This document shows, in pieces, positions 16,055 through 24,201 of a stretch of DNA of 64,000 nt (within the stretch, counting starts at the first letter, position 1; every line of letters starts with the position of its first letter). Below the pieces are notes generated by a model. That model saw only the letters and a list, made by a program, of their open reading frames with translations, did no database searches and was not told the DNA's origin. The translations under genes were made by a program, and so were the position numbers. Source of the DNA: Lachnospiraceae bacterium (GTDB taxonomy: Bacteria; Bacillota; Clostridia; Oscillospirales; Ruminococcaceae); the NCBI GenBank assembly GCA_023664705.1, contig JAMPFE010000002.1, positions 90,206 through 154,205 on the forward strand. Reading direction: 5' to 3'.

Positions 16055-17602
16055 TCACATCATCGGCGAGAACAGCCTCAAAAGCGCCCGCCCGAGCCGC
16101 ACAAAGATGTTCACGTTCAGGCAGTCCTCGTAGGTTATCTCCCGGCACTCCTCCAGCGTTTTCAGATAGTCCGCTTTCACGTCGGAAACGCAGTCCGTCT
16201 TGTACATCCAAGTCGCGCACTCAAAATGCAGATACAGGCTCCGAAAATCGAGATTTATCGTCCCGACCACCGCGACGCTGTCGTCCGACACAAAATTCTT
16301 CGCGTGAATAAACCCGGGCGTATACTCGTATATTTTCACGCCCAGCTTTATCAGCTTCTTGTAATACGCGCGCGTTACCGCGTGGACGAACCATTTATCG
16401 GCGATATGCGGCGTTATTATCCGCACGTCCACGCCGCTCTTCGCCGCGAGCGTAAGCGCCGTCACCATTTCGTTGTCGATGATAAGATACGGCGTGGTGA
16501 TGTACACGTAATCCTTCGCGTCGTTGATTATGTTCAGGTAAACGTTTTCACCGACGGGCTCGTCGTCAAGCGGGCTGTCCGTATACGGGATAACGTAGCC
16601 GCCGTTTTTATAAGGCGCTATATCCTCCGCGCGCGGCATATAATAGTCATACGACGCGGGCTTGGAGCCGTTCAGATAGTTCCACATCGTAAGGAACATC
16701 ATCGTAAAGCTCCACACGGCCTCCCCTTTAAGCATTACCGCGGAATCCTTCCAGCGCCCGTGCTTTTCATAGGCGTTGATGTACTCGTCCGCGAGGTTTA
16801 TCCCCCCGTTGAAAGCCGTGTGCCCGTCTATAACGAGTATTTTTCTGTGGTCGCGGTTGTTCATCTTCGCCGACCATATGGGCTTGAATTCGTTGAAAAC
16901 CTTGCAGCGTATCCCCTTTTTCTCCAGCTTGTCGTAATATCGGTACGGCAGCGTCAGCAGGCAGCCTATGTCGTCGTACACCACCCTTACGTCCACGCCC
17001 TCCTTAGCCTTGCGCTCGAGAATATCGAGTATCGTGTTCCACATCTTCCCCTCCTGAATTATAAAATACTCGAGGAAGATAAAGCGCTCCGCCTTTTCAA
17101 GCTCCCTTACAAGCGCCTCAAACTTCGCCTCGCCGCCCGGGAAATACGTCGTCGAGGTGTTTTTATACACGGGATAGCCGCCGAACCGATAAAGATACCG
17201 CGCCTGCTTTCCGATTATCCCCGTCTCGCCGCAAAGCTCCCTCACCAGCTCGTCGTTCTGCGGCAGAAGCAGGCGCTCCTCCTCGTTGAAACGGTTCATA
17301 CGCTTTCTCAGGCGGTCGCCCGAGTGGCTGTTGCCGAAGAAAATATAGAACATCACGCCGAATATCGGAAACGACAGTATCAGGATTATCCACGCCGTCT
17401 TGTAGCTCGGGTTCATATCGGAGTTGACTATCAGAAGCGCGATAACGACCGCTATGACCTCGAAAACAAGATACGAATACGTATACAGCGTGCCGAGCGT
17501 CCAGAACAGCGAGACCAGATACCCCACCTGAAAAACTATGCCGATAACGCAGACGGTCGTTCTGTTAAAGACGCGCTTTAAAAGCTTTGTAAGAAAATTC
17601 AT
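16055..17602 (-). CDS. cls: Cardiolipin synthase
   Basis: 515 residues. Two N-terminal membrane helices (IGIVFQVGYLVSLFWTLG and VIAVVIALLIVNSDM, plus an adjacent third) form the PLDc_N region. They are followed by two phospholipase D domains with HKD motifs: HRKILVIDG at about 250 and HAKNFVSDD at about 430. The enzyme joins two phosphatidylglycerol molecules into cardiolipin at the membrane. It has its own promoter and sits between divIC and the S1 gene, with a non-coding repeat on either side, which suggests that it is an independent unit inside an otherwise spore/division-related cluster. Confidence 0.95.
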   Translation of the reverse strand: MNFLTKLLKRVFNRTTVCVIGIVFQVGYLVSLFWTLGTLYTYSYLVFEVIAVVIALLIVNSDMNPSYKTAWIILILSFPIFGVMFYIFFGNSHSGDRLRKRMNRFNEEERLLLPQNDELVRELCGETGIIGKQARYLYRFGGYPVYKNTSTTYFPGGEAKFEALVRELEKAERFIFLEYFIIQEGKMWNTILDILERKAKEGVDVRVVYDDIGCLLTLPYRYYDKLEKKGIRCKVFNEFKPIWSAKMNNRDHRKILVIDGHTAFNGGINLADEYINAYEKHGRWKDSAVMLKGEAVWSFTMMFLTMWNYLNGSKPASYDYYMPRAEDIAPYKNGGYVIPYTDSPLDDEPVGENVYLNIINDAKDYVYITTPYLIIDNEMVTALTLAAKSGVDVRIITPHIADKWFVHAVTRAYYKKLIKLGVKIYEYTPGFIHAKNFVSDDSVAVVGTINLDFRSLYLHFECATWMYKTDCVSDVKADYLKTLEECREITYEDCLNVNIFVRLGRALLRLFSPMM

Positions 17603-17642
17603 TTATGTCACCTTACTAATCGGATTTCATGCTTCAACAAAT

Positions 17643-17671
17643 ATTATACCACAAGCGAGACCCTTTTTCAA
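17643..17671 (-). promoter_or_regulatory. Promoter of cls
   Basis: Minus strand TTGAAA (17671-17666), 17-bp spacer, TATAAT (17648-17643), 40 bp before the cls start. Confidence 0.7.
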
Positions 17672-17706
17672 GCGGATTTTTTGTGAAAATTGAAAAGCAT
17701 ATCCCG

Positions 17707-17935
17707 CACTGCAAAACAATGCAAAGTTTCGCTCGGTCAATGCAATTTCCAAATTTTAACTTTATTTGACATTATTTCCAAATATTTACAGTCCAAAACT
17801 GCAAATATCCGCAAAAAACTGCAAATCGACTGCAAAAGACTGCACGCGGTCTGCAAATAACTGCAAGAAAAGGGACAAATCACGAAAATTTGTCCCTTTT
17901 TTAAAAAATTTTGCAATTTCCCAGTTAAAAAAATT
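17707..17935. repeat. Family B repeat (CTGCAAA array), copy 2, with internal terminator
   Basis: Same block order as copy 1 at 8210: CTGCAAAA start, ATTTCCAAATTTTAACTTTA, TTATTTCCAAATATTTACA, then CTGCAAA units about 11 bp apart, ending AAAAATTTTGCAATTTCCCA. At 17870-17902 this copy carries a good intrinsic terminator (GGGACAAAT, 8-nt loop, ATTTGTCCC and a T-run) on the plus strand. It occupies most of the 372-bp gap between cls and divIC; apart from it and the cls promoter nothing else is seen there. Confidence 0.85.
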
Positions 17936-17974
17936 CATTTTTCTCGGCACGCTAAAGCGCAAAACACCCCGAGA

Positions 17975-18307
17975 TCAATCGCCCGCCGAAGGCACGACAT
18001 AGTATATCCTCTCGTCGGCGTTCGCGAAATCGAGCTTATCGCGCGCTATCTCCTCGATGTACTCGTCGAGGCTCTCGTTGCTCTTCAGATACCCGTCGAT
18101 CTGCTCGCTGCGCGCCTTTACGGCGTTCGTCTCGGCAACGAGCTGCTCGTAGCGCTCCATATTTCTGTTTATCGCTATTTTGTCGGAAATTATCGAATAC
18201 GCGACGTAAACGGCGGCGACAAGCACAGCCGCGCCCGCAAGAAAGCGAACAAGTCCGTGCCGCTTCTTATTTTCACGGGCTTCTTGTAACCCTGGCTTTA
18301 ATGACAT
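17975..18307 (-). CDS. divIC: Septum formation initiator, DivIC/FtsB family
   Basis: 110 residues from the ATG at 18307 (AAGGTGA lies 9 bp upstream); a start 21 bp further up lacks a site. A short cytoplasmic N-terminus is followed by one membrane helix (FLAGAAVLVAAVYVAYSI) and an extracytoplasmic coiled coil (MERYEQLVAETNAVKARSEQ), then the conserved LDEYIEEIARDKLDFANADE. This is the DivIC/FtsB layout; the protein works with FtsL and DivIB at the division septum. Its start overlaps the end of yabQ by 35 bp, as in the conserved yabP-yabQ-divIC order of spore formers. Confidence 0.9.
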   Translation of the reverse strand: MSLKPGLQEARENKKRHGLVRFLAGAAVLVAAVYVAYSIISDKIAINRNMERYEQLVAETNAVKARSEQIDGYLKSNESLDEYIEEIARDKLDFANADERIYYVVPSAGD

Positions 18308-18815
18308 GAACCTCTTCACCTTCCCCATTTTTATCTAGTCTATTCCCATTATACAACGTTTTGTGCTTTAAATGCAAGCGTTTAAAGCGATTTTCCCGCG
18401 CGTTGGCAAAATATTCGGAGATTTTCCCAAATAATGCCGTTGATTTATGTGCAATTGTCCCAAACAATTTTTTCACACTACCGCCGATTTTGTGTATCAG
18501 TCTCCCGATGGTTTTCCGCCAAGCTATCGAAGCCGCGCTCTCGGCAAGGTTCAGCAGCCTGCCGACGGTCACGATATAGGCGAAAACGCCCGCGCCGAAG
18601 CCGAGCACGGTATATATGCGCACATAGCTGCCGAGGGACTCCGAGAGCCTGAAAACGGCTGCCGCCGCGAGCATAAAAAATGCAATATCGCACACGAAAA
18701 CCGCCGCCCCGAAGCGCAGTATCAGCCTTACGATGCGCAGCGCCTCATACACGAGACCGAAAACCAGTCCGACCGCGAACGCTATCATAAAGCAATCGGG
18801 TATCGAATAGCTCAT
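18273..18815 (-). CDS. yabQ: Spore cortex biosynthesis membrane protein YabQ
   Basis: 180 residues. There are three to four N-terminal membrane helices with the family-typical VFGLVYEALRIVRLI, and a basic, helical C-terminal tail. YabQ is a sporulation membrane protein that localises to the forespore outer membrane and is needed for cortex formation in B. subtilis. The gene lies between yabP and divIC, 15 bp after yabP, exactly as in Bacillus. The identification leans on both the sequence pattern and the synteny. Confidence 0.88.
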   Translation of the reverse strand: MSYSIPDCFMIAFAVGLVFGLVYEALRIVRLILRFGAAVFVCDIAFFMLAAAAVFRLSESLGSYVRIYTVLGFGAGVFAYIVTVGRLLNLAESAASIAWRKTIGRLIHKIGGSVKKLFGTIAHKSTALFGKISEYFANARENRFKRLHLKHKTLYNGNRLDKNGEGEEVHVIKARVTRSP

Positions 18816-18830
18816 TTTTCCTCCAAATCG

Positions 18831-19103
18831 TTATCTGAACAGCTTTTTTACGGGTCCGTCGAGCACGCTGTGGCGGTTGTATGAAATAGAGTTCACGCAG
18901 CCCGTCATCGAAAAATCGCCGCTTTCCGCCTCGAGCGTTACGACGTGCAGGTCGTCGCCCTTGATTATCAGCTCGCCCATTACCGTGCTGAGGACTATGC
19001 GGCTTTCTGTGAAGCTGTCGATGTCCTTTACGCCCGAGATGCGCAGATTTTTTCTGTTCTCCATAATGATGTTGTGAGGAACAGCCGTCGTTACCTTCTG
19101 CAT
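18831..19103 (-). CDS. yabP: Sporulation protein YabP
   Basis: 90 residues with the family core NLRISGVKDIDSFTESRIVLSTVMGELIIKGDDL. YabP/YqfC-type proteins are made in the mother cell during sporulation and are needed for the spore envelope; YabP acts with YabQ. It is followed by yabQ and preceded by rqcP, the same order as B. subtilis yabO-yabP-yabQ. GGGAGG precedes the ATG. A sigma-E-like promoter may lie upstream (19134-19161). Confidence 0.92.
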   Translation of the reverse strand: MQKVTTAVPHNIIMENRKNLRISGVKDIDSFTESRIVLSTVMGELIIKGDDLHVVTLEAESGDFSMTGCVNSISYNRHSVLDGPVKKLFR

Positions 19104-19133
19104 AAAAATACCTCCCGCCTGTCTTTTTAACTA

Positions 19134-19161
19134 ATATATTCGGCGGGTCGGAAAAATATGT
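19134..19161 (-). promoter_or_regulatory. Possible sigma-E-type promoter before yabP
   Basis: On the minus strand, ACATATT (19161-19155) is followed after 13 bp by GAATATAT (19141-19134). This resembles the mother-cell sigma-E pattern (KMATATT, 13-15 bp, CATACA-T), and yabP is sigma-E dependent in Bacillus. The -10 match is imperfect. Confidence 0.3.
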
Positions 19162-19167
19162 CAAGGC

Positions 19168-19404
19168 TCAGACGACCTCGTAAAGCGCCGCGGCGTCCTC
19201 CTTTTTGGTGTAATCCTTTACATCGAGGACGCGCACCTTAAGCGGCTTTCCTATGATAATTTCGATTATATCGCCCGTTTTGACCTCGTAGGACGCGCGG
19301 GCGGGCTTTCCGTTTACGATCACCTTTTCCGCGTCGCACGCCTCGTTTGCGACCGTTCTGCGCTTTATAAGGCGCGAGACCTTTAAATACTTATCTAATC
19401 TCAT
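19168..19404 (-). CDS. rqcP: S4-domain RNA-binding protein RqcP (YabO)
   Basis: 78 residues, a single S4 domain (MRLDKYLKVSRLIKRRTVAN ... VIVNGKPARASYEVKTGD). In Firmicutes RqcP binds stalled 50S subunits with RqcH and supports alanine tailing in ribosome-associated quality control; it is the HSP15 relative formerly called YabO. Its place between mazG/hup and yabP matches the conserved cluster. It lies downstream of the hup terminator, so it needs read-through or its own promoter. Confidence 0.9.
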   Translation of the reverse strand: MRLDKYLKVSRLIKRRTVANEACDAEKVIVNGKPARASYEVKTGDIIEIIIGKPLKVRVLDVKDYTKKEDAAALYEVV

Positions 19405-19423
19405 AATACCTCCGAAAACAAAA

Positions 19424-19445
19424 AGCGGCGGGTCTCCCCGCCGCT
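19424..19445 (-). terminator. Terminator after hup
   Basis: AGCGGCGGG/CCCGCCGCT hairpin followed on the minus strand by TTTTTGTTTT, 32 bp after the hup stop codon. Confidence 0.8.
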
Positions 19446-19476
19446 AATCGTGTCATTGACAGTAATCCAAACAAAA

Positions 19477-19755
19477 TTACTTGCCGGTAACAGCATCCTT
19501 GAGGCCTCTGCCTGCCTTGAAAGCGGGAACCTTTGTAGCCTTGATCTGGATCTTCTTCTTGGTGCGGGGGTTGATACCGGTTCTTGCCGCGCGCTCGCGA
19601 ACCTCGAAGGTACCGAAGCCTACGAGCTGAATGGACTCGCCCTTTGCAAGGGTCTCGGAAATTGTAGAGATAACAGCTGCGATAGCCTTCTCCGTATCCT
19701 TCTTGCTGAGCTCAGCCTTTGCTGCTACTGCCGCTACTAATTCTGCCTTTGTCAT
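19477..19755 (-). CDS. hup: HU family DNA-binding protein
   Basis: 92 residues, the standard HU length. It has the N-terminal MTKAELVAAVAAKAELSKKD helices and the DNA-binding arm FGTFEVRERAARTGINPRTK. HU bends and compacts chromosomal DNA. The codons look more uniform (frequent ggt, gct, gta) than those of the neighbours, as expected for a highly expressed gene. GGAGG precedes the ATG, and a strong terminator follows. In many Clostridia hup sits between mazG and rqcP, as here. Confidence 0.97.
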   Translation of the reverse strand: MTKAELVAAVAAKAELSKKDTEKAIAAVISTISETLAKGESIQLVGFGTFEVRERAARTGINPRTKKKIQIKATKVPAFKAGRGLKDAVTGK

Positions 19756-19805
19756 GTCGTTAAAACCTCCAAAAAATTCTATATATCTAACGGTCGGAAT
19801 AACCG

Positions 19806-20603
19806 CTAAAGACCCGTGGAAAATAAGCTCTCCGCTATGCGGGACAGTTCCCCGTCCGAGAGCTTGTCCAAGGAGCCGCCGTTCCGCAGCGCGTCGTTTT
19901 CGGCAACTCTAAAACCCATTATAAACCGATTTATCGAATATGTCAAGGCTTTTTCGCCATCTGTCTTTAAAATTCTGTCTAAATTACAAAAACACAACAA
20001 TATATAGCCGAGTATCTGTTGATTTTGCGCAATTTTTTCGTCAAAATCGGAGATCTCCAGCTCGTCGAGAGCGCGCTTTATCCTCTCGATAAACTCGCCC
20101 GCGCCGTTTATCGGGAGCCCCGCCCGTTCCGCGCGCCTGCATATTTTTTCACCTCGGAGCAAGGACGGGAACGTTTTCGGCACGCTTTCGAGCGTCTCGG
20201 TCGCCGTGTCCTGATTTTTGCTCTTTTTCTTGAGCGCGTCCCAATTCCGCAGCACCTCGTCCTCGGTGTCCGCCTTGACCGTGCCGAACACGTGTGGATG
20301 CCTGTAAATCAGCTTCTGGCAGATGTCGTTGCACACGTCGCCGAAATCGAAGCTGCCCCGCTCGGTCTCTATCTGCGAATGGAACACCACCTGCATAAGC
20401 AGGTCGCCGAGCTCCTCGCGGAGCATTTCGGGGCTGTTCGCGTCGATGCCCTCGCAGACCTCGTAAGCCTCCTCAATGAGGTCGGTGCGTATGCTTTCGT
20501 GCGTCTGCACCTTATCCCACGGGCAGCCGTTCTCCGAGCGCAGTATCTTCATTATCTCCAAGAGGTCGTCGATAGTGTATCGGCTTTTGAACTCGAACTC
20601 CAA
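19806..20603 (-). CDS. mazG: Nucleoside triphosphate pyrophosphohydrolase MazG
   Basis: 265 residues. The start of the first MazG domain, SENGCPWDKVQTHESIRTDL, is followed by the metal-binding EEAYEV and EELGDLL motifs, with a second MazG-like half behind it. It hydrolyses NTPs and dNTPs to monophosphates, removing damaged nucleotides. It is the counterpart of the MazG part of B. subtilis YabN, which is fused to a methylase domain; that domain is absent here. It lies downstream of the flippase gene and upstream of hup. Confidence 0.95.
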   Translation of the reverse strand: MEFEFKSRYTIDDLLEIMKILRSENGCPWDKVQTHESIRTDLIEEAYEVCEGIDANSPEMLREELGDLLMQVVFHSQIETERGSFDFGDVCNDICQKLIYRHPHVFGTVKADTEDEVLRNWDALKKKSKNQDTATETLESVPKTFPSLLRGEKICRRAERAGLPINGAGEFIERIKRALDELEISDFDEKIAQNQQILGYILLCFCNLDRILKTDGEKALTYSINRFIMGFRVAENDALRNGGSLDKLSDGELSRIAESLFSTGL

Positions 20604-20658
20604 AACCTTTCAACCCCCTCGAAATGCAGTCTGCCCTACTATAATACCCTATTTTGCG

Positions 20659-22362
20659 TTATTTTGCAAGGGGTTTTTTGAAATTTTTTACATTTTTCAT
20701 CTTTATTATGCCACTTGTACGAAAAACGCCGCTCAAAATCAGTAAAATTGCATAAACGACAGCGCCCGTAATTGTTGAAAATATTACATTCGCGGTATTG
20801 CCTACCGTTTCGCTAAGCATTTCGTAAGCGATAAAGGCGGCAAATCCGCAGCCCGCTCCGCAGAACAGCGGGGGCGCGACCGCACGGAAAATGCCGATTT
20901 TCCGCGGGAGGTGCTTTCGCAGGGCTATCGTTCCGCCGACGGTCATGAAAATATAGCCAATAACGCTTGACAACGCCGCGCCCGCGATGTTCAGCCGCGG
21001 CACCGAGATGAGCAGCGGATTGAGCAGCAGCTTTATCAGCACGGAGCCTATCATCAGCAGCAGCGGGATATGCGCCTTGTTTATCGACTGAAAAATGCCG
21101 AACATTGCCGAGGAGATGACCATAAACAGCCCGCCCATGCAGAGGATGATGAACGAGTTAAGGCAGACGGATATTTCCGCGGCGCGGCTCTTGTAAAGCA
21201 TGGAGAGTATCGGCTTTGCGAGCGCCGCCGCGCCGAAGCACGCGGGACAGGCTATCAGCGCGCCCGCGCGGAGCTGTAAGGCTATTTTGCCTGACAGCGC
21301 TTCCCCGTCGCCGCGCTCCCACGCCGCGGCTATCTCGGGGGCGGCGGTCTTTTCGGTCATTCCCGCGAAGGACGGTATCAGCATAAACAGCGACATGGCG
21401 ATGCCCGTGTAGCTGCCGTACATAAAATTCGGCAGACCCGCGAGCCCTCCGCAGTCGGCGTATATCGCCCCGAACGCCGCGTTGAAAAACTCGGGGTCGC
21501 CCGCCGCCGAAACGGACAGCGTGCGCGTTACCGTGAGCAGGTCGACGAACGAAACGCAGTTCATGACGAGCGCGGAGGCGGCTATCGGGGCGGTCTCCTT
21601 CAGCAGGCGGAAGCATATCGAGCGGCGGCGGTAGTCGCGGCGCGGCGGCAGCTCCTCGTGATTTCGCGCTCTGCGCTCGTTGAGGACGAGCGTTATCAGC
21701 CCGAAGAGCTCGCTTATGCTGACGGCGAGGATAGCTCCCGCGGCGGCATACGGCAGCGCCGCCGCGTATGCCTGCTCGACGGTAACAGCGTCCGTGCCGA
21801 AAACGCTCCTGCCGTTATAGAACGCGCTTTTCGCGTAAAATATGACCGCGTAGGATATCCCGAGCCCGAAAACGGCTCTGGATACCGCCTCGGCTATCGA
21901 CGCGGCAGCCGAGGGCATTACGTCCGACAAGCCCTCGCGGTAGCCGCGCAGCACAGACGCCGTACAGCAGAGCATTACCGCGGGGGAAATGCAGATTATC
22001 GCGAGGGTGCTCTGCGGCGAACAGGCGATATGCCTCGCGAACGGCACGGCGAAAAACGCGACGGCGAGAGTGCCGAATACGCCGATAACGGTGAACAGGA
22101 TAAGCGCGCAGCGGCGCACCGCGGCGGCGTACCGTCTGTTCCCCGTGGCGGCGCAGCGGGCTGTGGTGCGCATTATCACCGTCGGAACGCCCGCCGCCGT
22201 GAGCGCGAATATAGGGGAATACAGCCCGTATGCCGTGGAAAAATATCCCATTCCCGTGCCGCCGAGCAGGTTCGCGAGCGGTATCTTGAACAGCGCGCCG
22301 ACTATTTTCGTTATCGCCATTGCCGCGAAGAGTATCGCCGTGTTTTTTACGTATCTTGTCAT
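20659..22362 (-). CDS. SpoVB/YabM-like polysaccharide flippase (MATE/MVF superfamily)
   Basis: 567 residues from the ATG at 22362, which has GGAGG 8 bp upstream; another ATG 15 bp earlier overlaps that site. The protein is a 12-14 helix membrane protein starting with the family signature IVGALFKIPLANLLGGTGMG. SpoVB, YabM and MurJ relatives flip lipid-linked sugar precursors across the membrane, and SpoVB-type proteins serve spore cortex synthesis. Position before mazG matches B. subtilis yabM. Which lipid it carries is not known. Confidence 0.9.
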   Translation of the reverse strand: MTRYVKNTAILFAAMAITKIVGALFKIPLANLLGGTGMGYFSTAYGLYSPIFALTAAGVPTVIMRTTARCAATGNRRYAAAVRRCALILFTVIGVFGTLAVAFFAVPFARHIACSPQSTLAIICISPAVMLCCTASVLRGYREGLSDVMPSAAASIAEAVSRAVFGLGISYAVIFYAKSAFYNGRSVFGTDAVTVEQAYAAALPYAAAGAILAVSISELFGLITLVLNERRARNHEELPPRRDYRRRSICFRLLKETAPIAASALVMNCVSFVDLLTVTRTLSVSAAGDPEFFNAAFGAIYADCGGLAGLPNFMYGSYTGIAMSLFMLIPSFAGMTEKTAAPEIAAAWERGDGEALSGKIALQLRAGALIACPACFGAAALAKPILSMLYKSRAAEISVCLNSFIILCMGGLFMVISSAMFGIFQSINKAHIPLLLMIGSVLIKLLLNPLLISVPRLNIAGAALSSVIGYIFMTVGGTIALRKHLPRKIGIFRAVAPPLFCGAGCGFAAFIAYEMLSETVGNTANVIFSTITGAVVYAILLILSGVFRTSGIIKMKNVKNFKKPLAK

Positions 22363-22430
22363 AGCTTCGTCCTCCATATACTGCTTGTACTATGTATATG
22401 GCTCGGGACGGAAAATATGCGGTTTTAATG

Positions 22431-22459
22431 TTGACAAGCGGCGCAAAATAGTTTATAAT
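22431..22459 (+). promoter_or_regulatory. Promoter of dcd
   Basis: TTGACA (22431-22436), 17-bp spacer, TATAAT (22454-22459), 31 bp before the dcd start. Confidence 0.8.
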
Positions 22460-22490
22460 AACATTACAAAAAGATATAAGGAGAATTATC

Positions 22491-23024
22491 ATGATATTAT
22501 CGGACGGGACCATACTTAATATGATAGAAAACGGAACGCTTGTTATAAAGCCGTTGGAGCGCTCTCAGGTGCAGCCCGCGAGCGTGGACATACGCCTCGG
22601 GAACACGTTCTGCGTTACGGAGGATTCCCCGAGCGGGATAATCACGCTTGACCGCGCGGCGGAATGCAGGACGTTCAAAACGGATACGTATCTGCTGCTT
22701 CCGGGGCAGTTCGTGCTCGCGACCACCGTGGAGTACTTCGAGCTCCCGAACGACCTTACGGCGTTCGTCGAGGGGCGCAGCTCTCTCGGCAGAATGGGGC
22801 TGTTTATCCAGAACGCGGGCTGGGTCGACCCCGGCTTCAAGGGAGAGATAACCCTCGAGCTGTACAACGCCAACAGGTGCGTTATCGAGCTTAAGGCGGG
22901 GCGCAGAGTGGGGCAGCTCGTTTTCGCGAAAACAGACGCGCCCGCGCTTTCGCCGTATAACGGGAAATATCAGGGACAGACGGGCGCCACGGCATCCCGC
23001 GTGTTCTTGGACGACGATATTTAA
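22491..23024 (+). CDS. dcd: dCTP deaminase (possibly bifunctional dCTP deaminase/dUTPase)
   Basis: 177 residues with the family signatures RSQVQPASVDIRLGNTF, VEGRSSLGRMGLFIQNAGWV and GEITLELYN, ending in the nucleotide-binding tail GKYQGQTGATASR. The enzyme deaminates dCTP to dUTP for thymidylate synthesis. Some relatives also cleave dUTP to dUMP, and sequence alone does not separate these here. AAGGAG lies 7 bp before the ATG. It overlaps the convergent XRE gene by 4 bp at the stop codons. Confidence 0.93.
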   Translation: MILSDGTILNMIENGTLVIKPLERSQVQPASVDIRLGNTFCVTEDSPSGIITLDRAAECRTFKTDTYLLLPGQFVLATTVEYFELPNDLTAFVEGRSSLGRMGLFIQNAGWVDPGFKGEITLELYNANRCVIELKAGRRVGQLVFAKTDAPALSPYNGKYQGQTGATASRVFLDDDI

Positions 23025-23227
23025 AAGTAAAACAGCTCCTCGAACTTCTTGTCGAGCGCTATGCACAGGATAAGCGCGAGCTTGGCGGTCGGGTTGAACT
23101 GCCCCGTTTCTATGGAGCTTATCGTGTTGCGGGAAACGCCCACCGCCTCGGCAAGCTCCGTCTGTGACATTCCCTTTTCGGCGCGTGCCTGCTTAAGGTT
23201 GTTTTTCAATATCAGCTTATCTTCCAT
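23021..23227 (-). CDS. XRE-family (Cro/CI-type) repressor of the DUF6442 cassette
   Basis: 68 residues, essentially one helix-turn-helix domain (MSQTELAEAVGVSRNTISSI) of the small YgzD-like kind. It is the last gene of a minus-strand unit of three paralogous membrane proteins, and its ATG overlaps the stop of the preceding gene. Three CCAAG-N4-CTTGG sites lie over the promoter of the unit, so autoregulation by this protein is likely. Confidence 0.9.
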   Translation of the reverse strand: MEDKLILKNNLKQARAEKGMSQTELAEAVGVSRNTISSIETGQFNPTAKLALILCIALDKKFEELFYF

Positions 23228-23544
23228 TATCCCACCCCGAAGTATTTAAGGAAATAGAGCACCGTCCACACTATCCCCGCCGCGCCGAAGCAAATGCCGA
23301 TAACAAGACTTTCGCGCTTTTTCGTTTTGATATAGCGGTAGATATGACCGACAGCCACCGCGATACCGAGCGTCGCGCAGTGGTCCTCGACGGGCTGCCC
23401 GATCTCCAGCCTTGTGAACGAGAACACGCACATACACGCAAACATCGCCGCAATTACCCAGAGCATCGACTTGTCTCCGAAAAAGCTCTCCATTTCGTCG
23501 TTCTTTTCGGCTTTCGCCTTTTCGAGAATTTCTTCCTTTTTCAT
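23227..23544 (-). CDS. DUF6442 family small membrane protein (third of three)
   Basis: 105 residues. The cytoplasmic N-terminus, MKKEEILEKAKAEKNDEMES, is nearly shared by three adjacent genes. It is followed by two to three membrane helices (AAMFACMCVFSFT, LGIAVAVGHIYRY, VIGICFGAAGIVWTVLYFL). I recognise the family as DUF6442, of unknown function and common in Clostridia beside small XRE regulators. It arose with its two neighbours by tandem duplication. Confidence 0.8.
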   Translation of the reverse strand: MKKEEILEKAKAEKNDEMESFFGDKSMLWVIAAMFACMCVFSFTRLEIGQPVEDHCATLGIAVAVGHIYRYIKTKKRESLVIGICFGAAGIVWTVLYFLKYFGVG

Positions 23545-23556
23545 CTCGGCACCTCC

Positions 23557-23859
23557 TCAATGTCCTTGGAAAAACCTTATCGTCATGAAAACGGTCGCCG
23601 CCGTGAGCATCAGCGCCATGACAAGATAGAGTATCCGCTTCAGCTTAAAGAAGCGATAGTAGCAGCACACCGCCGTCGCGAAGCAGACCGTCGCGCCGAG
23701 ATCGGATATCGGCGCGCCCTCGCCGCGCATACACACGAAAAAGCCCGCCGCGACCGTCATCGCTATCACCATCCACACCGCCGACCTGTCGCGGACGGCG
23801 TATTCCATTTCGTCTTGCTTCTCGGCTTTCGCCTTTTCGAGAATTTCTTCCTTTTTCAT
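23557..23859 (-). CDS. DUF6442 family small membrane protein (second of three)
   Basis: 100 residues from the ATG at 23859, starting MKKEEILEKAKAEKQDEMEY like its neighbours and preceded by GGAGG. An upstream in-frame extension would overlap the first paralogue and is rejected. Membrane helices are seen at about 28-45, 55-70 and 78-97. The function is unknown. The strong N-terminal conservation against divergent helices suggests that the N-terminal segment contacts a common partner. Confidence 0.78.
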   Translation of the reverse strand: MKKEEILEKAKAEKQDEMEYAVRDRSAVWMVIAMTVAAGFFVCMRGEGAPISDLGATVCFATAVCCYYRFFKLKRILYLVMALMLTAATVFMTIRFFQGH

Positions 23860-23872
23860 CTCATTGACCTCC

Positions 23873-24178
23873 TCAACGCTCCATAAAGAAAAGCACTGCC
23901 AAAACAACTCCCGCAGCCGCACCGACAACGCCCGCGACAAGCGCCCATTTCTCCTTTGTCTTGATAAAGCGGTAAATATCCCCCGCCGCCGCGGAAAGAC
24001 AGACGACGGAGCACAAGTCGTTCGAATACGTATCGCGGACGCTCCTCACTATCATAAATATCCCCGCCGTAACCGCCATTACAAGATACGTCCACCGCAT
24101 CGACCTGTCGCTTATAAACGTCTCGCGCTCGTCGACGCGCTCAGCCTGCGCTTTCGCCAAGATCTCTTCCTTTTTCAT
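23873..24178 (-). CDS. DUF6442 family small membrane protein (first of three)
   Basis: 101 residues starting MKKEEILAKAQAERVDERET, with three predicted helices (YLVMAVTAGIFMIV, CSVVCLSAAAGDIYRF, VAGVVGAAAGVVLAVLFF). It is the first gene of the unit, directly downstream of the operator-laden promoter at 24202-24273, with GGAGG before the ATG. Function is unknown. Confidence 0.8.
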   Translation of the reverse strand: MKKEEILAKAQAERVDERETFISDRSMRWTYLVMAVTAGIFMIVRSVRDTYSNDLCSVVCLSAAAGDIYRFIKTKEKWALVAGVVGAAAGVVLAVLFFMER

Positions 24179-24201
24179 AATAACGACCTCCTAAGTTTTT
24201 G

